This document shows positions 39,501-51,500 of a stretch of 64,000 nucleotides of DNA, one piece after another (the first letter of the stretch is position 1; each line of letters starts with the position of its first letter). Position numbers and translations under genes: made by a program. Under the pieces are notes generated by a model. It ran no database searches. It had not been told where the DNA came from and saw only the letters and a program-made list of their open reading frames with translations. The stretch is from NCBI GenBank assembly GCA_958510825.1, contig OY294048.1, forward strand, positions 35,801,026-35,865,025, written 5' to 3'. The DNA is from Brachypterus glaber. Taxonomy: Eukaryota > Arthropoda > Insecta > Coleoptera > Kateretidae.

Positions 39501-42500
39501 TATTAATCTGACTAATACATTTATAGGCGTCTTATAATTACTAAAATTTACAAATTACTTATTTTAGACCTAACAGAAAATCTGTGGTTTTATGAAATAT
39601 GGAGATCAAACTTTAGTCCAATTTTGTTGTGTATTTAAATAAACAGATAAAAAATAATAAAATTAAGCTATAGTAATTAAATATTGGGATTTTTTTTATC
39701 GTTTTTACGATTAAATTGTTAAGTTATGTCCAAATAAAATATTTCCAAGGTATTTAAAATATAATTTAAAAATCAGTCGCAGAGTGATCTTTGTAAGGGA
39801 CGGGTGTAACCGCTTTGGCGGATTTACTCCAGCATCAGCATCGCAATCATTGATATGCACAGGACTTGATTAATTTTATTTTATGTAATGTCGTGAAAGT
39901 GTTCGTTTAATTGTAAAGTTTTAAGTGAGTTGTGATTATTAATATGTGATATTAAATTTAAATTCAATGTATTTCGTTGTACACGTGGATATTTTTTTAT
40001 GAATTTCAACGAGATAATTTTTTTATAAGTTGGCGTCTGCGCAAACATCACTACAGAGTGAGACGGTTTTGCGTAGGCCGAAAATTATACTAGATCGAGC
40101 TGGCCAACTACCCAAAGGGAAAAGCCATACTGGAATTAGATTGGATAATTTAAAAATAGAATACGTTAATTGGCCATTTTTAATTAATCTTTTTCGTGAC
40201 GTATTGAAGGCAAAACCGGTAAATTTTGAGCTTGTATCCTCATAGATTGGTGCAGTCAAATGCTTCTAAAATACACCAAGTTTTGGTGGCGACATCCAAA
40301 TTAGAAGCTATTTACGCTACTTTAGTCGCACTATGTGTTATTTTGAAATTAGGATTTTATAGGAAAGGATTATTGCTTGTAGTAGCCTAATAGGGGGACA
40401 ATTGGCCGCTATTTTGATTTTTTTCGGCTGTCGTCGCTTACACAGTCATTTGAAATTCATACGTGTCAAAAGCCGTTCGTTATGGAGTATGAAAAAAAAA
40501 ACAAATTAGATACTCAGGCAGCCTTGTGGACGTGGCTAGATTTTTTTAAATATTAAATTTACTTTTAGCGGGTGCAAAAACCCCCCTAACTCGATTTACA
40601 AATCGCTAGATTTTTTAAACATTTTTCTGATTATTCTCAGAGTATTTTAAAACAAAAAATACCACAAAGTAATTAAGTTCAACTTTTTGGGTCAAATACA
40701 CCATAGTGGAGCGCTTGGTGGGACGTAACCCCCTTTTAAAACTAAACTATTTTGTGAGCCCTAAAGAAGGTCTCAATATTTTTTTTTAGTTTCTCTTAAT
40801 AGTAATCGATGGTCTAAGATATCATATCCGTTATTAACTTAATTAGAGCAAAAATGTGACATAACCCCGTTTTTAAAATTAAACGTTTCAAATTATGAGT
40901 GCGATTTTTTTTGAGAGATAAACTTTGGTAGAAATAGAATATAAATTCGAGAATATTCTAAAATTCAGTGATTTTACAGCTATTCCAGACCCCCATAGAA
41001 CCTTAATAAAATATATTAGTGGGTATGAAAATGTTGTAGTATCTTAAAATGTACAAAAAAAAAAAGAAAAACTTCTACTTATATAACATTCCTGTTATTT
41101 TTGTATAATAAAAAATAAAATGAAGCAGTGCATTAGCATACCTTTCGGTTTTTGTTAGTGAGGCTTAGTGTTACCTGATCAATGTCAAGTAGTTCTTGTA
41201 CTTTCACTTGCATTGTTTTTTGTAACCTTACAGCATCCTGAAAATAAAAAATATATATATTTAAATAATATATACCATATATAGTCGGTGTCACATTTAA
41301 AACAGATTAATGTGAGAGAGGGATGTAATTAAATTTTATTATATTAAATACGTATTTATCTTATATAGCACAGAACACAAATTAAAGCTGGTCCACTAAA
41401 TATTTATTGCTAAAAATGCCTTGTGGGTGTGGCTAAATTCTTTGTGAAATATGATTAGATAGGGCTGAACGTTAACTGGCTGGACCAGTCCACGTGGACT
41501 GGATAAAAATACATTATTTTAAATGAGTCTAAAGTTATGCAACATCCCGATTGAAAGAACAGTTTGACACGCGCCAGATAAAATATTCGCTGTTAAAAAA
41601 ATTCTCTTATAACTCTGGCAGCGACTATACTAAAATTTGTACAAATATTATAAGCACTGTTGTTGTTTTGCGGTGTTTGACTGGCAGAGATAACTTGCCT
41701 CTAACAAAAGGGATCCAATGGCGGGGTATAATCATGCTTATATGGTTTAATGTTTCATGAGATAAAATGACATTTTAAATTATATTTTGGAGTGTTACGC
41801 CCATGTTAATGGTATAGGAAAATAGCGTTACAGGGGGGGGTCCAAAATGATCAAAATTTGCGTTACGTAATACTTGAACGTTCCCTTAGTGTGTTTTGGT
41901 GGTTGGTAGGTTTGGGTTTTTTTTTCAGGCGAACCAGAAACCCAAATGGCTAACCTCCAAAACACTAGACAAAATACCAGCTGATCGAGTGACCCTAATA
42001 ATCTTCCAGATCAAGTACCCAGTGTTTTACTTCCCCAAGAAAGTCTTGCGTTAGTACGAAAATTTCGAAAAATTTTTATTGCTTTTTTTTACATTTCTGG
42101 ACGTTTTATATTAAAAAAATAATCTCCGTAAAAAAAAACTGTCTGTCGATCGGTCGGTCTGTCGAAAATTTGTGACCACAATAACTCAAGAACGCTTCGG
42201 GCTAAAGACTTTAAATTTGGACCACAGGTTGATAAACTAAAGCTCTAAGCTGGGATTTTATAAAAATCGGGTTGGGGTAAGAGGGTAAAATGCGGTAAAA
42301 ACAATTTTTTTCAAAAACATATTTTCTCCAATTCATTTTTAGTTTTACGAAAAAAGAAACATTTTTTGAAAATTTTTTTTTTGTAAAAAAAACATTTTTT
42401 TGATTTTTTTTTTAATTTCTTTTGTTTTTGATTTAAATGAATCTAGGCTTACAGGGGAAAGTATTATTTTTTTGGCAGCAGTATTTTTTTTTAATTTCTA

Positions 42501-45500
42501 CTAAAAAGTAAACATCTTACCTTGTAAAGCTTAGAAGTTTCTATATTATACTTTTTGGCATTTTCAAACATTATTGTCAAATCACCAGCTACTTCGCTCA
42601 AATTTCCATACAAATTATTCACCAGCTTCCGCCTGATCTGCGTCAGGGACATGGGGTTCTTGATTTCCTTGTAGTAGTCCGGATAAAACCGTTTCGACGG
42701 AAGTTTCCAAAATGGATCGGTAAGTGGTTGGCCGTTACTACCCGTTTGAGATTTCACTTCTTTGAATAATGCCCACATTGGGTTATTGTCCGTGCCAGGT
42801 GGGATTCCCTAATAAAAAACAAGTCGTGAAGATATGTAAAGCTAAGCAATCCATTATACAGGGTGTCTCAACGAAGCTGAGTCAGTTGATATATAGTAAA
42901 AGGCACATTTTAAAAATATTTTAAAATATACAGGATGGTCCTCTTAGGGTGGGTAACATCTGACTTTTTTTAATGGAATGGTATATATTTTATTATGTCA
43001 TTCAATGAGAAATTTGTTTTTGTGACCTTAGGTCAAAAATCAAGGTCAAATGTCTAAAAAACGGTCAAATGTTTAAAAAAAACGGTTAAATGCCCTTTTT
43101 TGGTTCACACTTTTACATTTTATCGACCTGTTAAAAGGATCTTGAACGTTTGCTAGTCTCAGAAAATCACGATTATTAAAAAAAAGACATCTGACCTTTT
43201 TTTATACATTTGACTTTGATTTTTGATAAAAGATAAATACGTTAATTTTAAGACCTAGATGAATTAATAGAAAAATCATCATGGTGTAAACATTTAAGAG
43301 ATAGTCTAAACAAATAAAATTTGGTTTAGAACGTTAGGGGCTGTCCATATATTACTTAACGCGCCTAGGGGGGGGGGTCAGAGAAATTGTTAGTTTGTGA
43401 CAGGGGGGAGGGGGGAGAGGGGGGAGAGGGGGGAGAGGGGGGATCTAGGTAAACGTTACGTAACGGAATTTAATAAGTTTAATGTTTATTTCCTAAGCTT
43501 GGTAGATGTTTTTTATTTGAACATAAATTACTATTTAGTGGCCCATAATTCCCTTTTTCACACAAAAATTGACAAAACTATGCATATTTAAATAATATTG
43601 TAATCAGTAAAAAAAATGTTGACATTGATATTAAAAAAAAATCTTACGGCCCTGTTCTTGCGTGATCTTGCCGATGAATCATCGGCGATGACACATTTTC
43701 GCGGAATGTGTAGTTACAGAACACAATTTTTTGAAAAATTGCGTTACGTAATATATAGACAGCCCCTTATTACTTTATTGATATAACTTACACGATCCTC
43801 ATCATCATCTTCTTGATATTCTACTTTTATTGGAGTTTTATTGGGAGTATTGCCTATCGATTTTCGATTTTTAATTGAATTAGCAGATTTTCTTCCTTTT
43901 GCTGGGGTTGCCTTCGCTTCCATTCTGTTAGCTTCTTTTTCTTCTATTTCCAATTTCTTTGCTTTTATTACCTAAAAATAAAAAAATATATACAATAAAA
44001 GCAAAAAACTATTTGGAAACCAAACCTATTTTAAATAGTTTTAAACATAGTTTGGTTCACTTTTGAACACATTTAAAATTACCTTTTTTAATGCCATGGC
44101 ATTTTTAAATATTGGAGATCCAGGTTCGTTGTATAAACAAGCATTTTTGGTCATTAGCAACAAATCCCTTTCCATTATAGCGAGAAATTTATACTTATCG
44201 TTTTTCACTCTTGAATGTATCAATTTTAAATCAATGGGCGTTTCAACAACTTCATAATAATCCGGGTATTTCTTTTTTGACGGCAGCTGTTGAAAATGCG
44301 TATGGAGCAGTCTTTTATCGTTATCGGTAGCCGAAATTATGGCCTTGTAAAACTCTTCATATTGATTCCAACTTCCCGAGTCATTCGAGTTTTCCAGATC
44401 GTTATGGTGGTTATTATCGTTCTTGTGGTTGTGGTCGCTATTTCTGTTGTTTGGTGTTCTTTTTGAAATGTTGTTTGCATTTGAATATGTACGAACCGGT
44501 GTCCTAGATGGTGTCCTTTTTGGTTTCGAGTAGTATGAATTGTCATCGTCATTATTCAATAATCTGAAAATAATTAACAAGTTTTATGAAGAATTTTCAT
44601 AGTATATTGCGATCCTAAAAGGAAAAGTGGTTGTTTTCTAGGTCGAGATATGGACAGGCGACACCTGTCGAGGCCTAGCCACTTCTCGAGACCCAGAAAA
44701 TCACTTTTTCACGCAATTTTAGTTTTTCTTACGGATGGCACACCCTACAGTAGGGTGGACCTTACTTTTTTATTGTTTTAAAATTTTCATTCTGGTGATC
44801 ATACTTCTCTAAGGGTCCCAGTTGGACCCCTAAAATCGTGAAATTACGCAAAAATCGTAAAAAATCGTTGAAAATGGACTGTACTTGTTGTATCAGTGGA
44901 AAATTGAAAAGCCTTGTAATCCTATTTTTCTTTTTAAGTGTACAAAATAACTTGCCAAATTTAAAAATGATCAACAGATTCTATCAGGTGCCGAAAATCC
45001 GCCAAAGTTGCCCCTAAAACACTAAATTTGACGAATTTCCACCATAAATGTGAGAAACGCTAAACAAGAATTTAAAAAATATGTCAATCCGGACCTAATT
45101 TTATTTAATGCACATTAATAATATAATATAATTTGACAAAAACAAAACCAACTAAGCGCCAAATAAGAGGCCTTTTTGGGTGGTCTTATTTGGCGATTTG
45201 TTCATTTTGTTTTTGTTAAATTATTTTATATTATTAATATACATTAAATAAAATCAAGTTAAGTCCAGAATGACATTTTTTAAATGCTTTTTTAGCGTTT
45301 CTCACATTTATGGTAGAAATTTGTCAAATTTAGTGTTTTAGGGGCAACGTTTGATCATTTTGAAATTTCCAAGGCTTTTAAATTTTCTACCGATAAAAAA
45401 GTACAGCCCATTTTCAACGATTTTCCACGATTTTTGCGTAATTTCAAGATTTTCTGGGTCCAATTACCCTTAGAGAAGTTTGATCACCCTCATATTTTGA

Positions 45501-48500
45501 GGATGTGCCAGATACACCAGAAGGAAAGTTTTAAAACAATAAAAAATAAGGTCCACCCTAGTACCGCCATCCTTAGTTAAAATGTCCTAACTAATTTCAA
45601 GATTTTTTGGATCCAATTACCCTTAGAGAAGTTTGATCACCCTCATATTTTTAGGATGTGCCAGATACACCAGAAAGAAAGTTTTAAAACAATAAAAAAT
45701 AAGGTCCACCCTAGTATTGCCATCCTTAGTTAAAATGTCCTAACTAACATTGCTATTTTCCCTAATTATTTCGAATAAATGGCAAAATTTCCTGACTTCC
45801 AGGTTTCAATTTTAATTTCCATGACCTTTCCCTGACTTCCCTGTTTTCTCTGACTGGTGAGAACCCTGGAGAATAGATAAATATGGCATGGAACAACCGG
45901 TATATGCAGATAGCCGAATATGACAAAAATATTAGTTAGGACGTTTTAACTAAGGAGGACAGAGTAGCCTACTGTCAGTAGGGTTTTGCCATCCGTAAAA
46001 AAGTTAAGCACATAATGGTGCACTTACTTATTCTTTTGGGCGTTAAATAAGTCCCACAGTTCGACCGCGTCTTTGTACTCCTGGGAACTTCTCTTGTAGA
46101 AAGCCTTCGTGTTGTTCACGATCAGCTCTATGTCGGCTTGCAGTTCCTTCAGGTCCATGTATTCGTCCATCTTGAGCTTTTGCTGTACTTTCAGCAAGTC
46201 TATCGGGTTGGTAACCACGTCGTAATATCTCGGCTCTTGACGACGCTTCGGCACGCGGATGAACGGGTCGCAGAGGATGGTTCCGTCCTCTTTCTTGTGG
46301 TTCCGAATTATCTCGTAGAGTTGGTGGCATAATTCCATCTAATAAAAATATTTAACAATTATAGTAGTTTATAAGTTAATAATAATAATAATGATAATAT
46401 ACTTATTGCCCAACAGACAACCTTAACCTCTTCAGACCCATTTCGCCAACGGTGGCGAAATGAGAAATTTGCTCTTGTACCTATACCGTGGTGGTACCAT
46501 CGTTTTCATAATAAACGCTTACACCTAAAAATGTTACAGATTATTTTGAACTTTATCAAGGTCTCTTTGACATTTATTTGTCAAATATTATTATGACATT
46601 ACTTGTCAAAATAATTCACATTAGTTATGCCGCAGCTTACAAATTATCAAAAATGTATTATAACAGCAAGAATAAATGACGGGATAAGTGTACGTGAAAT
46701 AGCCACTGAATTAAATGTTGCAAACAGCACTATAATGCGAGCAAAGAAAAAACTTGAGGAAACTGGACAGATTAGCAGAAAGCGGGGTTCTGGTCGAAGT
46801 AGAATGAGTAGTGCAGAAGAAGATATGCAATTAATGAATTATCTGCGGGAAAACCCTTTCCATACCGGAGTCAGAGCGAGGGAAGAAACTAACTTTTCTG
46901 GGTCATAATGCTGAAGAATTACGACAGGGCATCATTGAGGCTTGGCACGCAAAAATTACACCAAATTACACAAACCAACTGTTAGAATTTACAAAGAAGA
47001 TTTTTTTATTTTTGATATCTTAAAATAAGTCACTCTTGATGATGTTTTTTTTTTCTTTATATTTTTGAAGACACTATTTTGAAGAAAAAAACATTATCCC
47101 ATGAACCGTAAGAGTTGTACAAAAAGCGCTTAGTGTTTTGGGAGTTTAAAATCAAGCAGGGCAAGTTATAAAGAGTGACTTTTTTTGAGATCAAATCAAA
47201 AATAAAAAATAAATTCCTCTTTGTAACTCTATCTGGAGACATACTGTATAAATATCATTTATAATAAAATTTGTTAACCTTTTTGCTTATAAGCATATAT
47301 GCTTAAAGACAGTTATAGGACTTGCACTATATAATATAGACTGTACTTTAACCTTACTTAATTATTACGGAAAATGTCAGTGTCAATCTTAATAAAGTAC
47401 ATATACCACAACTAAAAATTTAAAATGTTGGGGTACCTCAGGGTTCTGTGATGTGAGCGTTTTCTATGAAAATGATGGTACCAAGTTTTTCATATCGCCT
47501 TGTAACTTCCGAAACATCGTATCTGAAAAATGACCACTTGACAGGTATAACAAATTATCCGTTTTTAAACAATTAATAAGGTATTTGTTTAGAACTTTAT
47601 TAATTACATATAAGCAAGAATAAGTTCTTCTTCATATAAATTAGTAAATTATTAAAGTACTACCCTACTAATTCCATAAAAAAGAATAATCTCTAGTCTC
47701 TGGCAAATTCCCATTTTTCAGATACGATGTTTCGGAATTTACAAGGCCATATGTAGCGAAAATGATTTAAAAAAAAATATGTACAGTATTCGGTACAGTC
47801 ATAATTCAGTAAATATTAGTAAAAAAGATTTAGTTAGGCATATGATTTTACCTTCCCCTATTATCCGTGCCTGAAATAGACTGCAATGACTCATACCTAA
47901 AACGTATTATGCTGCTCTCGTATAAGGGATTCCCCTCAGACCGAGTTACGAGAACCGCACCCGATTTGGTATGATAAATATTTTTGTAGAGAATTTTATA
48001 ATCTACAAATTAAGTCCTATAAAATTTTTATATTTTGATAGTTTTGCCACAAATGAGCAATTAAGTAAACTCTGCACTTTCATTTTAGTATTCTTGTTTT
48101 TTTTTTCGCGTACTTACTGTGACAGTAGGTCCTTGGCATGTAGATTTTTGAATTCCTCGTATTTTTTTTTAAATACCCTAAAATTTTCAAAATCCTTCTC
48201 TTTTGTTTTAAGATTTTGAAAAGCTGTCAGTTTGACTCGGTAAAATCAATAATAAACATCAAAATTGACAAGTTTTAATGATTCAATTTAAACAAAACAA
48301 TTTTAAGTGTACAGTTAATTTCAACAAAACTGGAAAAGTGGGGTTACAAAAAAAATTACATTGTGAATTATCTTTCATTTGACAAATATTTGTTTACTTG
48401 TTAATAAATTTAGTGTCAATATTGTTACACATCAATGTCAAAGTCAAAAAATGTTGGTGTATTTTTTTAAAATTGGGAGAGATAAAGCAGAAAAACAAGA

Positions 48501-51500
48501 ATACTTGAAGAATACTGGTGTAAAACCCATAATTATAATTTTTAAATTAAGGAACTGTGAGGAATACCTAGTTGTAGGATACCAATATACTAGTAGTGTT
48601 TTTTAAAAATAAAGGTATTTAAAACAAGTTTATTAGATACAAAATATATTGATAAGGGGATTTAATAATAGACATTTTAGAATAGGGATATTTTAGAGCA
48701 GAAATACAGTAATTAACAATAGAAATACGCTTCAAAATCCAAATAGTATTTACTAAACACAAATGCATAGAATAACATATGATTTTTGACATGGTTAAAC
48801 TAACCTTATTTTTCAAACAGGCATAACCCCATTTAAATAATCCACATTCACACAACTAAATTTTATGGAAAACATGAAATTTTACTTAACCCCACTTTTC
48901 CAGTTTTGTTGAAATCAACTGTACCACTCTTTTCTGAAAAAAGTTATTCTGCATTTGAAAATTGGAATGGACTTACAGGCAGAGGCTTTTCAGAAAATTT
49001 AAATGACTTGAATGCAGCTGCAGCTACTTATTAAAAAATTAAATTAGACTAAGACGCAGTAGCTCAACAGAAAATTTAAACATGTTAAGATACAGCAGCT
49101 AGTCATAAAATTAAAATGGGCTTAAATCCAGCTGCATCTTGCCAAAAACTTAAGATGAATTTTAATGTATACTCCGTCCAGTTATGCAAGATAGTAAGGG
49201 ACGCGGCCCGTTTTACACCAGAGAGCGCATAAATTACATAATTATGTATAAATCGTAGTGTATCAAAAATTTAACGGATGTCGGTACTGTTTTCCTGGAA
49301 AGGGCCTATCCAAAGACTCGCATAACAAGCATAGTACATAAGAATGCGATGCCAGGATTGGCTTGATGTGTCATTATGTATCTTGTAATGGTTGCTATGC
49401 GAACCTCTGGATAGGCCTAAAGTTGTAATTGTAACCTAAAATTTTGACGTTTTCCTTGTGTTCAATATAATTTAAGTTTGTACAATATGTAGAATATGCT
49501 AATTTAGTGTGAGTATACGAAAAATAAACCAAACAAGTCCTTTTTCAATACCATACAAAATAACATTAAGTATAACCATTTTTTTATGTAACTTTCTCTT
49601 CTTTTATTAGCATTAATGACCGTCAATTATTGTCATAGACAAAAAATGTTACAATATTTTATATGTTAAAAGGTACGAGTTTTTAACCAATGATATAGCT
49701 GCTTATAAGAAAATTTAAATGCATTTAGATGCAGTTGCTTATCAGAAAATTTAAATGAACTTGCAAATTAAATTAAATTTAGCTTGAGTGAAGTTAAAAA
49801 CGGGCTTAGATGCAACTGCAGTTTATTAGAAAAATTGAAATGGGAACGTTCAAGTATTACGTAACGCAAATTGTACCAAAATTCATACACTTCATACCCC
49901 GGTTCTCGCGTTATTATAGATTATAGAGATTTCATATTTTGGCTATTCCCCCTAAAAGAGGGTGTGTTAGGGTAGCTAAAATATGAAATCTCTACAGCCT
50001 TGAATAATGCGAGAACCGAGGCATGAAGTGTATGAATTTTGGTACATTTTGTGTTACATAATACTTGAACGTTCCCAATGGGCAGGCAGTTGACTATTAA
50101 AAAATAAAAATGGGCTTAGACTTCCCAGAAAATTTTATTTATTATACAATAACTTTTAAACAATTTAAGTTAAAGATTTCAATTTTGCATACCCTTCTTT
50201 ACAATATAAAATGCAAGTTATATTTCTTTTTTTTTATTATTCTTTAAAATGTAAACTAGTTTATTTTTTTCTGTTGCAAATTTTCTTGAAGAGAAATAGA
50301 GTGTAATATATGCTCATCTCAATGCTCTTCATCCAGGCACAGCCAGCTTGGGTAGGTACACATGGAGATAATCATTCTGAATGATTCGTAAAATTCGTAA
50401 AATCTACCAATATACTGGTCCAAACCAAATGTTCTGGCATATACAAAGCCACATGTATTTTTGGTAGCATCTACCAACAAGCTGGTAAATATAGTTTTAG
50501 GATATATTCCAACAAAAATTGAATTTACCAAAACAACTAGTTGTTGTGGTTATTAACATTTAACTGTTAATATCTACTATTTAAAATTTAATTTTTAACA
50601 AAATGTTTCTTACTTTTTTCTCACTTTTTGACATAAAATCTGAATATCTAAAATATTTTTTAAATATGTCATATTTTTTTGTTAAAACAAATGAAAATCG
50701 TTTTTTTTTCAAAAATCATAGATAGATTTTTTTAAATTTGGTCTTAAAAAGATGCCAAAGCTCTAAATAATAAAATTATGAAAAAAAAAACTTGGGTTAT
50801 ATGAAAGCTGAACTAAAAATTGTTTCCAGACAGATATGGATGATGATGAATGTATTAGTAACATTTTTTTGATAAAATTTAATGCAAGAAATGATAAATA
50901 TTTTATTTCCTGTTATTAAATTATCAAGAAGAATCAGTACCAAATTATTGGTAAACAAAACAACAAAAAGTTTAAACTATCATACATTTTTTATTAAATG
51001 ACAATTAATGTTTACCACAACAGTTAGTAACTAGAGCAGGAGCTGATTCTCTCTGTGTAGGCCCTAAAAATTAGACTTTTTAATTTAAACAAAAGTAGGG
51101 CATTTAACCATTGCACTTTAATTGGCCTGTTAATTTTCTAATACACACTTTTTTTTGCTAAAGGCTGATTCTTTGTTATTAAATACTAATTGGACCTAAA
51201 ATATTTTTTATGCCAAGGCCCTTTGGGAAATATTTAATTGTTGTGAGGGCCAGTGTTGACTTGAAATTGAACCCTTTTGACTTTTTTCCCATCTTTTTGT
51301 GACTGCTGTGTCTGAGCCTGTCCATTTTCATAAAAAAAAGATCATAAAGATGCCTAGACATATATCACTTCCCTCTTTTTTAACCCAGAAATCTCAATTT
51401 TAAAATAAAGTTTATTTTTGTACAATTTGAACACATATACACAATTAAGTAATTGCTGATAAAGTAGACATTTAACTTTTTTATAACCTCAAAATTTATA

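Noticed and set aside
46043..46330. Minus-strand frame of 95 codons rich in Arg, Glu and Pro
   Set aside because: Other-frame shadow of polybromo exon 2.
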